A stretch of 64,000 nucleotides of DNA, taken from Phoebastria nigripes. Lineage: Eukaryota; Chordata; Aves; Procellariiformes; Diomedeidae. A program made the position numbers and the translations under genes. The notes beneath the pieces were generated by a model that saw only the letters and a list, made by a program, of their open reading frames with translations, was not told the DNA's origin and did no database searches. Shown here piece after piece: positions 50,823-62,300 of the stretch. The stretch lies in contig JAYKAV010000778.1 of the NCBI GenBank assembly GCA_035582835.1, positions 2,829,860 through 2,893,859 of the forward strand. Reading direction: 5' to 3'. Position 1 is the stretch's first letter. Each line of letters starts with the position of its first letter.

Positions 50823-52595
50823 ATTGAAATGGATAATCATAAACTTCTCATTCTTCTGGAAATAATGAAGATAATGAAAACAATTGAGAATACCAGATTC
50901 AAGATGTCATGTTGAGCTACTCAAATATAACCTTAACCTTTACAAGTTATTGGTAAAGCATAGTTCAAAAACGTGTTACGCACTCTCATGGGTCTAGGAC
51001 CATTGACATAAACTGAAGATCTGCTTCTATATTTTTTCCAAGGATTAACTATGTAGTTAGTAATCAGATAATGAAAAAGCACAGTTTTGCTCAAAAAATG
51101 TTTAGTGTAGAGTCCGTACCTTTTCTCAATGTTGTTTCCTTCTGATTTAAAATTGCCACTGATTTTACTAGGTAATCTGAATATTTTTTTTTATCATAGC
51201 TCTTGGTCGGAAGAGAAGAGCTAGCTTGCTTCTCCTGATGTTTTTCCTGCTTGGTTTTAAGCTGATAATGAGTATCATTCACTGCTTAATGTCTTGGTTT
51301 GTTCATAGCCTGCCTATAGAGAGGCATAATATTTTTCAGAGCCAGATGGTTATGCATCTTGCATCTGTAGTAGACACAAAATTGGCTCCTTGCAGAAATA
51401 CTTTTTGCAGTTTCTTTTTGATAAGTTTCCATATCACTAGTTCTAATAACATTGAGTGTTTGGGTTTTTCTCAGGGAGAAGAAAGAGGTGGTTTGCTTTT
51501 TTCATAAAACCAGTTTTTTTGACTTGGTTTCCTGTAGAAATTTGACTTGTGAGATCACATCAGCAGTCAGTTTGAGTTACTTTATGCCTGAATTGGTTTG
51601 AAACTATTGGCTAATTTCAACCAAATTTGAAATAGGAAAGTCTGAAAGCTTTATAAACAGCTACTAACTCGCCAATCAGCAGGGACTGAGGTCTAGACTA
51701 ATCATGCCATGTGGTGTATTTTCATTTGTTAAACATAATTTAAATTCCTACAAAAAAAATTAAAAATGCATTCATACAAAATAGTAAATTAGAGATTTTC
51801 CTGTTAATTTATGGGATTACCAATCATATTATTTGAGGCTTTGGTCAGATAATTAAGGTAATTCTTCCAGGATTATGCAATTTTTTGTGGGTGCCATCTT
51901 TTCTACCTACTTCATTTATCAAGTTTCTGATACAAACAAGAAAACATGGCTAATTTACCCACTTCTGCAGAAGGCCTTGATTGCTAATTTGCAAGTAAAT
52001 TTATCTGACTTATTCTCAGGAACTTTATTCTTATCTAACAAGCAGAGATGAACCAGGAAATGAGAATATTTTGCAATCTCTTTCAAGTTCTAATTCAAAA
52101 GACTATAGAACTAGGATTGCTAACATTGTTTATTAGCTGAAAGGAGGATATGTGTGTGGTTGCCAATGGGAGAAGAATTGTTCTGGGGAACAACTACATT
52201 AAAATAGGATTTATGTTTTGGGCTGAAAAAAGAAATCCATATTTTCACCTTGTTTTAGCTCATTCTCTGATCTTTGTGCTTTTCCAGCCAGCTACTATGA
52301 TAAGTTGAGTAAGCCCTATGAGGTTTTCTACTGTTTTCATATTTCTCAGAATTAGACTAGGTAGCTGTCTCTTTCAGCGATAGGCATACATTTCTGTGTA
52401 GAGCTACTAAATATGTGTGACAGGATGGTGTCATCATTGTAATAGTACCTGAATCCTGAGGTGACTGCAAGTAACAGTGCATCTTAGTTATTGTTAGCTG
52501 TTGTGATTTTTTTTTTTGGTAAAAATTGATTTATTATTAGCAGTTATTTTGGAGAATTATTGACTGCGATTGAACAATTACTTTGAATAAAAAGT
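50823..52595. other. Non-coding stretch, no gene recognised
   Basis: Short broken frames only; no repeat family could be recognised. Confidence 0.5.
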
Positions 52596-52708
52596 CATCT
52601 GGACATGGTCCTGGGCAATTGGCTCTAGGTGACCCTGCTTGAGCAGGGGGCTTGGGCAAGATGACCTCCAGAGGTCTCTTCAGCCTCAACCGTTCTGTGA
52701 TTCTATGA
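52596..52708 (+). mobile_element. CR1 LINE 3' end
   Basis: TCTGGACATGGTCCTGGGCA, GCTCTAGGTGACCCTGCTTG, AGCAGGGGGCTTGGGCAAGA and ACCTCCAGAGGTCTCTTCAG, ending CCGTTCTGTGATTCTATGA, are the classic CR1 3' UTR and tail in sense orientation. Truncated to about 110 bases. Confidence 0.95.
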
Positions 52709-55479
52709 ATAACTTTGAACAAACAAGCTTAATAAAAATGAAGAGAAAGAGACAGTCCTGGAGTACAGGAATCTTTGCTAATCAAATTTCTGATAAAAGT
52801 TAATGTGGAAAAGAGTTATATTGTTTGGACTTTGAGGCATAAAATGAAGACCATTGGATGAGCAGTGTAGGATATACCATGTTTTCATTTAGTGAATACC
52901 CTAACCTGTTTCCATGTCAAATTATATTAATTATTTTCTTGTATTTAACTCTCCTGGTCCCCAAATCATAATTTATTTATAATGTACTTGCATGAACTGT
53001 TTACATACCATGATGATGAGGTAGAGCATCTTTTAAAACTTGATAGATAACACGGAAAGCTATCATGGAAAATGTCTGTTGACAGTCATGGAGGTGGAAG
53101 ACCATTAAACTGAGATNTGAAAAAATATCTAATTTTCTTTTTTATGTATGTTTTCTCTGAATTTTGCTGCTTTATAGAACTCAAACCATTTTTATACTGG
53201 TAACTGCAGAAGTCTCTAAAGAGGTTCATGGGGATCTGTAGTTCTTCCTGAAGAGAAGTATCAGTTCTTTTTTGTTGTTTCTATGTCCTCTTGATACTGA
53301 AGAATGTACCTTATTTCTTCCAGTGGTACCTCTGTAGTTCTTATAAGATAGCTGTGTTTTGTGGTGTGTTTTTTTTTTTTTTTTTTTTTCCTTAGCCAAA
53401 ATCAGATTTACTGTTGAATTTAGATTNNNNNNNNNNNNNNNNNNNNNNNNNNNNNNNNNNNNNNNNNNNNNNNNNNNNNNNNNNNNNNNNNNNNNNNNNN
53501 TCTAATCCAGGTGTTTTTTTCTTGGCCAAATTCAGCCTTACTGTTAGAGTTGGATTCAAAAGTAATTTGCTTTTAGTTTACTTAAGACTGGACTCCATTC
53601 CTTAACCACATTTTAAATTAAAGTTAACACTATTATACTTATTTTGGACCTTGGAGGATGGGATTTTGTTTTAGTGACAGGGCTGTATGGTTTTCCTCAC
53701 ATATGTGTCTACTTGCTTATACTCCTAGACAATCATCAAATGGTGTTCTACATTGTTTCAGAATTAAATGCTGTATTTTTTGTAATTGTTCTGCAGCTTC
53801 ACAAGCTAAATAAAATGAAGAAAATAAAATGTAGTACAAAACTGGAGTAATCATATAGTTTTGGCAATAAAGATGTACCTTTATTTATTACATAGATATG
53901 GCAAAGCATATTAAAGTAAACAAAAACCATTGGCTTGATTCCATGTCCTTAGAAAGACAGAATAAATAACCTCCAACTTACTGAAAAGGGTTATACCCAA
54001 TATTAAAGTAGAATAATTTTTCTTATACAAATCTGTGGATATTCCATACTGTTTTGTTGGAAGGTTCAAATATAATAGAATTAGATCCTGTACTAGATAT
54101 TTGCTAAATCATTAAGTCATATAGTGCATGAGTAAGAATCTTTCCACTGAAGGGGAGAGGATGGACCATGCATAATAAAATGAAATTAGGAAATAAATTT
54201 GGACATTCCCTTTACACATAGTCAAATAGACAGTTTAAACAGTCTCCTGTCCAGCCTTTCACAAAGACTGGTCATTAACCAGTGACTGCTGCAATTAATT
54301 GAAGGGTGGTTCTTGATCTTAATGAGCTTTGGGACATGCACTGGGTGTAACAATTCTGTAGAAGCAAATCAGACTCATGAGAGCGCTATTTCACTTGTTT
54401 TTCTGACAGCAAAGTAGCAAGTAGAAAATTCTGGTCAGTTTGATCTTGCAAGATTTCTAAAACAATCTACCAAGAAAAGGAAATCTACTGAAGGAAAGGA
54501 AGGGAAAAGGAGACACATTTTTTGAGCCCCATAATAGACTTCTTTGTTCCCTTCCCTGTATAGACAGTATAATGTTACTAATGCATGCTCTCCATAGCTG
54601 TGCAGAAATCTGTTCCATGTCGGTGTCTTACGTGTTTTGTCTGTTGCATTCCCTATTAATGTCTTTTGATGTGTTTTCTAATTTCTTGACTAGTTACCGA
54701 GAAACACACATTCCAGATAATGAATGTCAAAGAGTGGCTGTTAAAAATGAAAGCCTAGATTATATCTCTGCTGTATATTTATTATGAATAATATGCATCC
54801 CTTGCATTCTGGATTTCTCATCATTCAGTTAAGCAAAGATATTAGTAGAATACTGGAAAATAAATTTTCCTGTAGCCTGGTCCTAATTATAGGGAAGGAA
54901 AGAACAGCTGCCTTCATACAGATCCACTAAGTTTTGTGCAGAAGTTCAGGGATAGGAACTACAAGATCATTATAGATTTTTTTACTTTAATACCNTGCTA
55001 TATGTATTTAAATGACACGACTGGAAGGGGAAGCCTACTACTGCTGTGCAAACCAAAATAAATTTCTTGCATTACTTGACAAAGCATTGCAGTGTGAACG
55101 TAAGGCTTAGGTGTTGATGTGTTGACTTTTAAGTCCATATTCTTCCAACCTGATTATTCTTATTTCAGTGGCAGCAACAATTAATCAAAGGTATAACAGA
55201 TACAGTGTTTGAAAATAATGTGAGTTATCACCAGAGCAGATGGTGCATAACAGTAACTATAAGTTATTTTTCCAGAAATAACCATTTTTAGCAGATATGT
55301 CCAAAGAAGTGAGGAAGAACAAAGTAGGAAGAACTATCACAAAGAGGGGCCAAAGTGAGCTGTTCAGTGATGATCAGAACATACTCTTTTGAAGTAAGAT
55401 CCTTACATATTACTGAAGCATACTAGTGATGTTAATACTTAGCCTNTGCAGAACAAAACAAAGCAAAAAGGTGCTACCG
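52709..55479. other. Non-coding stretch containing the second assembly gap
   Basis: Includes a 21-base T-run at 53,369-53,389 and the N gap at 53,427-53,500. Nothing recognisable as a gene: the open stretch at 54,572-54,787 resembles no family I know. Confidence 0.5.
53385..53567 (+). repeat. Duplicated segment flanking a 74-base N gap
   Basis: On the left of the gap, a T-run leads to CTTAGCCAAAATCAGATTTA followed by CTGTTGAATTTAGATT. On the right, a shorter T-run leads to CTTGGCCAAATTCAGCCTTA followed by CTGTTAGAGTTGGATT. The two are clearly copies of one another, so the locus is an imperfect tandem repeat with a unit of about 120-130 bases if the gap length is right. The Ns run from 53,427 to 53,500. 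Confidence 0.75.
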
Positions 55480-55731
55480 TGTGCAGTGAGAGGCAGTGGA
55501 CCCAGAGCTGTAACATGAGAGAGTCTAAGTATAAGGGAGAACTTCTTTCATCTGAGGGAGGGCAAATAGTGGCAGAAGTGTCCAGGAAACTGGGAGCCTC
55601 GATCCTTGGAGATGTTCAGAGCTGGACTGGACAGACCCTGAGCATTCTCATCTAGGTGGTATTGCTTTGAGGGTTGGGATTGGACTAAATACCTTTCAGA
55701 CGTCCCTTCACAGCTGAATTATTCTGTGAGC
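55480..55731 (+). mobile_element. Old CR1 LINE 3' end
   Basis: GGGAGAACTTCTTTCATCTG, GATCCTTGGAGATGTTCAGA, CTGGACTGGACAGACCCTGAGC, and GGTTGGGATTGGACTAAATA followed by CGTCCCTTCACAGC and ATTATTCTGTGAG match the CR1 3' region in the correct order with many substitutions. It is more diverged than the copies at 52.6 and 59.2 kb. The left part, 55,480-55,540, is tentative. Confidence 0.85.
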
Positions 55732-57057
55732 CAGTGAAGAATAAATATCTGTATGCTAAATTTCTCAGTAATACTTAGTGACATAGAAGTCACTGGTGTT
55801 GAATGAAAGGAAATGGACTTGGATATTTATGCATTCAGTCTGATAAGAGGACTCCACGTATGGCCTTTGAGCAAATCATACAGTAAGTCTGGGATTAGGG
55901 CTCAGAGAATTAGATAAAAAATACATATGACGTAAAATGTTGCTTCAACATAAACTCCTACTGGAGCAGGATCCAAAATGTTGCAGTGTTTTTGATGCAC
56001 TAAGTTTCTGCAAGCAGAGTTTATGTTCATCAGGGTAGCATCTGTCCAGCTCTGCCTTATTCTATTCTGCATCATGTATCATTTGTCCTCCCACAGCTGT
56101 CATAAAAGTGGCATAAAGTTGGCATAAACTCCACGTCATCTGTTCTGGCAGTTTTCAGAGAAATTTAATCCTCTTCTCACGTCTGATCTTGATTGTGTTT
56201 ATACTGCTGTGTGATCCAGTACTACATGGATTATGCAACCACAACCTCATTGTACTTGGCTGCCTTCTTTGAATGGGTTTATTGTGAACTCTTCATCTTT
56301 ATGATGTAAAGCCCGAAGGATGTAACAGGAAAATTCTTTGAATGTGAACCAGAGTCAATAACAAACAGTCATTAATCTTTGAAGACGGCTCATAAAAATG
56401 GTGTATGTGTTTAGGCAAAAATTCCCTCTTTTCATTTACAAATAAACTTCCACCTTTTCACTTACACAACCTGGTGAGCATTGTCTGCTTTCTCTGCAAG
56501 GAGAAATTGGTGTTTTAAGGGGTGGCATTTAGATGAAAGCAGAAGAGAGATTCATTATGAATGCTGAGTTTGATAGATGATTACTTGGGAAGAGTGGAAG
56601 GCAACTTTTTAAAATGCATTCTAGAGTTAAGGTAAGTCTGCTTACTGATATGAACAGACTCAGTTTCAGTTAATTGTAAACAAATAAATGATGGTGTTTC
56701 ACTGCCTATAATTTTAAAACTTGAGACAAATCTAATAAATGAATGGGTTGGGTGTATCTCGATGTTTTTATCTATTTGATTGTGCTATTCTCATTTTTGC
56801 ATTGGCAACTCTACTAGCGTAAGGCATTGAATAATGATAACTGTCCTTAGTACTTTGTTAAAATATAGCACAAGAATTTTTCTAAACTATTAAGGAGGTT
56901 GATTAGCCTATATCTATTATTTGGGCAAATATTGTTTTAAATGTGAAAATAATCAATTCTTACATTAGGAGGGGTATTGGCATATGGCTTTGTTAACACA
57001 GCTCAACAAATCTATTGTTGAAAATACTCTTTTTTTTTTTTTTTCTTTTTCTTTTAG
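55732..57057. other. Non-coding stretch, no gene recognised
   Basis: No gene or mobile element recognised. The section 56,050-56,480 is repeat-free with complex sequence (three successive GTGGCATAAA/TTGGCATAAA-like words near 56,106-56,126) and could be conserved, but I cannot show it. Confidence 0.45.
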
Positions 57058-57332
57058 TTTTTGAGAAGTGCTCCATACCTCTTGGTAGCAGCAGACCTCT
57101 GATACTCATCAATGGAGAAATGATATAGATGATGAAGAGTCTTCGTTCAGTCCGGGTGTGGTTGGGATTGCATGACAAGTGCCTGTTCCTAGTGTCCAGC
57201 TGATGATAATGGGGAAGAAGCCTACATGATTCATGGAGGTGGAAAAGAGAATGAATTGGGAGTACAGGAGACACTGCCCCTGAGAGTCAAAAATGTTTGG
57301 AGATCAGGGGAGGCTTGGATACCTTGGACAAG
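57058..57332 (+). other. Candidate non-coding exon with strong splice sites
   Basis: A 25-base pyrimidine run (T16, CT5, CT4) ends in an AG at 57,057, an exceptionally strong 3' splice-site context. A donor ACAAG|GTAATGAGG follows at 57,332/57,333. The 275 bases between are less AT-rich than the surroundings and contain stops in every + frame I examined, so if spliced this would be a UTR or long non-coding RNA exon. It ends 85 bases before LTR copy 3. It could equally be unspliced intron, because T-runs followed by AG are common. Confidence 0.22.
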
Positions 57333-57417
57333 GTAATGAGGTCATTAAAGACATTGAGATGAGGGCAGGACTTGGAGGGGGATAATACTGAGTAGAAGCT
57401 GAATAGTGGAGTGTACC

Positions 57418-58016
57418 TGTTGTGGTTTAACCCCAGCTGGCAACTAGGCACCACACAGCCACTCGCTCACTCCCTGCCCTGGTGAAATGGGGGAGAGAAT
57501 CAGAAGAGTAAAAGTGAGAAAACTCGTGGGTTGAAATAAAGTCAGTTTAATAGGTAAAGCAAAAGCCACACGTGCAAGCAAAGCAAAACAAGGANTTCAT
57601 TCACTCCTTCCCATTGGCAGGCAGGTGTTCAGCCATGTCCAGGAAAGGAGGGCTCCGTTACGCGTAACAGTGACTTGGGAAGACAAACGCCATCACTCCG
57701 AACGTCTCCCCTTCCTTCTTCTTCCCCCAGCTTTATATGCTGAGCATATAAATGGCATATGGTGTGGAATATCCCTTTGGTCAGTTGGGGTCAGCTGTCC
57801 CGGCTGCGTCCCCTCCCAACTTCTTGTGCACCCCCAGCCTCCTCGCTGGTGGGGTGGTGTGAGGAGCAGAAAAGGCCTTGACTCTGTGTAAGCACTGCTC
57901 AGCAGTAACTAAAACATCCCTGTGTTATCAACACTGTTTCCAGCACAAATCCAAAACATAGCCCCATACTAGCTTCTGTGAAGAAAATTAACTCTATCCC
58001 AGCCAAAACCAGCACA
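57418..58016 (-). mobile_element. Young solo LTR, ERVL-type avian family (copy 3)
   Basis: This is a complete 599-bp LTR in antisense, with a perfect 5-bp target duplication GTACC (57,413-57,417 and 58,017-58,021). Compared base by base with copy 2 (reverse complement), I find three substitutions: one near the LTR 5' end (GGGATAGAG against GGGATGGAG) and two near the 3' terminus (CCACAACA against CCATGACA). Each copy also has one N. It keeps the palindromic TATA box, the GTTACGCGTAAC palindrome and the ATTAAA signal. The different target duplications show that copies 2 and 3 inserted independently. No internal proviral genes remain. The 88-codon frame at 57,625-57,891 duplicates the one in copy 2 and is not a gene. 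Confidence 0.95.
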
Positions 58017-58021
58017 GTACC

Positions 58022-59128
58022 ATTCACTCTGCACCTCAGTGAGGCAAACCTCCTTGATAGTCCAATAAATAGACAAAAGCTGTACAATAACTGATGTGCA
58101 ATAAGAGACAGACATAATTAAGATTACCTAGGCAGTCTGTTGTCCATTTGGTATGGTGAAAACTTTGGGCTCCTCCCTGTGAAGCTCATGTGCAGTAGAG
58201 GTTTATGGCACCCAATAACTGATTATCCTTTGTTGCATTTTAGAGAGAGACGAGGAAAGTAGCTAGTAGCTTCATGGAGTGTCCAAGGCAACGTGGTAGC
58301 AGGTGAACTTAGAATGGCGTGTTTAGAAGCACTTCATAAATGTGTTTTAAAGAGGGGAGGGAAAAAAAAAAAAAGGAAGTCCATCTCTGTAGTGCCTGCT
58401 GGTGATGGAATTGTAGACTGGAGAAAAAGGGGTAAAGGGAGCAGGAAAGAATAAGGGTAGGTTTTAGTATGTTACGTGTGTTCCTTAGTCTGATGATCTA
58501 ATTCAGTGATGATCAATTATTTAATCTAAAGGCTGAATGTGCATCAAAACAGTTAAGGATTCACAGTAAATTCTCAGGAGTAGTTTCATTAATTCTTCTC
58601 TATATTACTCGAATGATGCCAAGATTGTGATAGGAATAATCTCAGGATAATGAAGTTTTTGCTAGAGTGAAGTCAGAATAGAGACTGTAGGTCCTCGTTG
58701 AGGACTCTGCTTCTCTACCAGGGTCGAATGAACACATGTTCTCAGGTGCCTGCTCTTGGCTCAGTAACTAGCTTATTTTAAGAATTGCAGGGAAAAAAAG
58801 CCAATGTTTTGGTTCCTAATACTAATATATGTGTTTTCCTCTGATAAAATTATTTTTGAGAGACATTCTTGAAAAATAAAAGCTGGACATGTTGCTTTGG
58901 TTATAGAGCTATAGACTTCTCCTCCTTGCAACAAGCTGCTTTCAGCACTTTGAGAAGTTTGTGTGAAATAGTGTACTCTTCTGGAAAGTTAGGTCTGGAG
59001 AAAAGGGAATGATTCTGTAGCTGGCATGGAAGCTAATCTGTTTGGTATCAAACAAGTGACTAGGGATGGAATGCACATCACATACCTTTAACTCCTTATA
59101 AATTATACAGCTGTTTTTTATTATCAAG
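58022..59128. other. Non-coding stretch, no gene recognised
   Basis: A poly-A run of about 13 bases lies near 58,363. No gene or mobile element recognised. Confidence 0.5.
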
Positions 59129-59318
59129 AAATTCACTGTGAGGGTGATCAAACAGTGGAACACGTCCAGATTTGTGAAGTCTCTGTTGACGTTTTGGAAA
59201 CCTGACTAGACACAGTCCTGCCTAACAAGCTCTAGCGGACCCTGCTTGCGCAGGGGGGGTTGGACTAGATGATCGGAAGAGGTCCGTTCCAACCTCAGTA
59301 ATTCTGTGATCCTGTAAT
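59129..59318 (+). mobile_element. CR1 LINE 3' end
   Basis: AAATTCACTGTGAGGGTGAT, CAAACAGTGGAACACG, GACTAGACACAGTCCTGCCT, GCTCTAGCGGACCCTGCTTG, GGGGTTGGACTAGATGATCG and GGTCCGTTCCAACCTCAGTA, ending ATTCTGTGATCCTGTAAT, follow the CR1 3' consensus in sense orientation. The VIKQWNT-like end of ORF2 is partly present. Truncated to about 190 bases. Confidence 0.95.
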
Positions 59319-62300
59319 CTCCCTGGCAACTGGAGAAGGGATAGGCAGTCCCAGAAGGGTGTTTATCCCATACTGTTACTGAGTATGGATGGAACGAATA
59401 TTCAGTGTGAGAGGAATTTCTGTCTGGCGCTTCCATTTTTTTTTTTTTTTTTCCTCCTTTGACTCTGGAAGAAGCCCACATGACTAATTTAGAATAACCA
59501 CCAAATATTTAAATGGTTAAAATTAGGTGAGATCAGTCTGGCATTTTGAATCATGTAGATAGCTGACAAGCAGCTGGGATAAAGGTTTGTTTTGGTTTTT
59601 TTTATGTGCTGTTGTGCCTACATTGGTAGTGGTATTGCAGATCATTATATTAGATATGCTTTGCAGTTCTTTCCATCTGAATCTTTGTCTTGAGCATTTA
59701 TAGGGCACCTACCTGCAAAACTAGGATAACATGGAAATGCTGGGATTTGACAAAATTTTGTGTCGCCACCTGCCTAGTCCTTAAAGAACAGAAACTTTTA
59801 AAAATACTTCAAATACTGTGAGACTTGTGATAAAATGGTGTGAGAAGATACCATTGCTTGTCTTTTTGCAGTATCCTGGAAGAATAAAACTACACTAAAC
59901 TGATACAATAGGTTTAAATGTCAGTAGCTTTAAGAATTATGTACTAATATCTAGACAGAGAAGTTTAAGCCTGTTATTGAAACACAAGTGTAAGCTATAG
60001 TTGCATGCTCAGTGATTAAAAACTTGTCTTTTTTTGAAGTAACTGGTTAAAAAGATACTATTTTAAAATTGTTTTTACTTATCAAGTAAAACAGTTTCAA
60101 GATTAATTTTTTTTTTCTTTATCATTTTGCAATGGGTGTTCTAAGATGGGAAATTCAGTTGCAGGTAGTTCTACTTTGGAGTCATATTACATGTATTACA
60201 CTCTTCCCAGGTGTCACTGTGGGCTTTTCTACAAGCATGAAAGCTTAAAAAAAGGCTTCTCTGAGAAGGTTTGTTACCATTCGGTGGACTTGGTGTTCAG
60301 CTGTCAGATATATCACCTAGTTGTTCTAGTTGTATTGGCAGTGTGAAGCACAAAATGTGACGGCATCATGCTGGTTCTATGGGATTTTATTGGGCAGTCC
60401 ATTGATGTGGCTGTTTTAAAAGCCTGTCTGAATACAGTTCATGCTTCATACAAAGAATTTAAATCATCTAATGAGAATACAGACTTTGCTTCAAGCTTCA
60501 TAATTTCCTAAGATGAGAAGTCTGTATTAAAACTTACACGTGTAACTGCACACTTCAACTGAGAGTTTTGTTCGTAGAACCTATGGTCCATAAATATTCA
60601 CACACAAAAAATCTTGGGACATCTCAATTGTGCTTTAGAGATTTCAACAGCTTAATTTACCAGTCAACATCTGCTCTCTGTCTTTTTTTTTTTTTCTATG
60701 GTTTCATATTTTGCCATCTTAGTGTCTTTTGATCTACAGCATTTCTGCAGGGCCTTTCTTTTTATTGTTGAGGAACTTCATTGGCTGACATAGCACAAGT
60801 CTANATTCTCCCTGATTGAAAATACAATTTCTCTTCTTTGTAAAGCCCTCTCTAGATTGCTCACGTCTCCTTAAAAAATCTTTCCCCATCTTTGATGCTG
60901 TCATGGGGATTTTTAATTAGGCCCAAAACAGTGGTGCTAGTGCCTAGAGACAATAATTTGTTTTCCAGTGGAGTTCAGCACTAGCAGAATTAAACAGCTG
61001 TATGAAATCTTTACATTTTATATGGGCAGCACTGTATTTCCTAGTTTATGGAATGAAACCACATCTTTCTCCCAAATCTAGAGGCTAACCCCATTTATGT
61101 GTCATTTTGCCCCACTTTCTGGGCTTATGTTGATGATGTCTAGTTTATACTCACTTTTAACCTATCAAAGTTGGTCCCAGTCCTGCAATTCTTTATTTGT
61201 GGGCACAGTAGCCCACTGATGAATGCTTTTTCTTCAAGAGTTCTGCCCCCCCTTGTATCTTTGAATTATGTTCCTGCTCTGAATTTCTCTGTGCAAAGAT
61301 CTGTGCATCTTTCCTGGTTGTATGGACTTGTAGTCCAAAAAATCTTAGCAGGTAGTTTATCCAACTGTATACTCTATGAATCACTTGCTTTAGGGTTTCC
61401 CCATAGCAGAACATACCCTCAGATTACTTTTGTCATTCCAAGAGCANGTGTCTGGGTTGTTAATATAATATTGACTCTGTTTAAACTCATTTTCTCAATG
61501 TAAATGTTTCAGGTATGTGTTTTGTCAGAACTCCAGAATTTGGTATGGAGTACCACACTGTAAAGCTGACAGCATAAATATTTTCTAACCACATATGATC
61601 TGTATGTACAGCCATTGTCTATTGTTAGTATGAAAATCTACATGAGTATCTGTATCTTATATTGTAGGGTTGGGTCTGCTGACTATGAATAACCCACATA
61701 AACTTTTCTTTGTCCTAAATCACTTCTGATAGCTTTACACAACTATTTTCTGTGCAGCAATAGTATATGAGGATGCAGATACTTATTTAGAGTCCCTTCC
61801 CTTCCCATCTTGCTCCCTTATAATGGACTTCAGAACTGCCTTAGAGTCTCTGAGTGCCTGAAGTAAAGGTACTATAATGCATTCAAGTTTAAGGTATGAA
61901 AAGTATGTGACTGTTCAGTTTTCAGTTTAAATATGAATTAAAAACTGTGGACGCAGTGGTGTACATGACATCTAAAAATTTGAGTTTGGCATATGTCCTG
62001 TTGTTAAATGTCTTGAAATGCAGGTGAGGTACTGTATTAATGGAAGTGAAGAATAAGCAGAAGAGAAGAAATTCTTTTATGTTGTAACTTGCTGGAGCAC
62101 AGATGTGTGTTTGGATCTAATCACTATGCTTGTTTTGTGTCCTGAGGGACATTCTTACTGATGTAGAATGCTGGGAAGAAAGCATTGAGACTGTGGTGGC
62201 TATTGGATTTGAAAAATGAAATGGACATTTTCTTTTTTTAAATTTTGAAAAACACCTTTTCATTTTAATCCTTCTGTGTGCTTAGTGTTATTTAGTGTAA

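Noticed and set aside
48885..57891. Identical 88-codon frames inside LTR copies 2 and 3
   Set aside because: They lie within non-coding LTR sequence, antisense to it, and start at GTG. Their identity simply reflects the two young LTR copies.
24700..58016. Possible complete endogenous retrovirus between LTR copies
   Set aside because: The LTRs have different target duplications, copies 2 and 3 are in opposite orientation, and no gag, pol or env-like sequence lies between them. They are solo LTRs.
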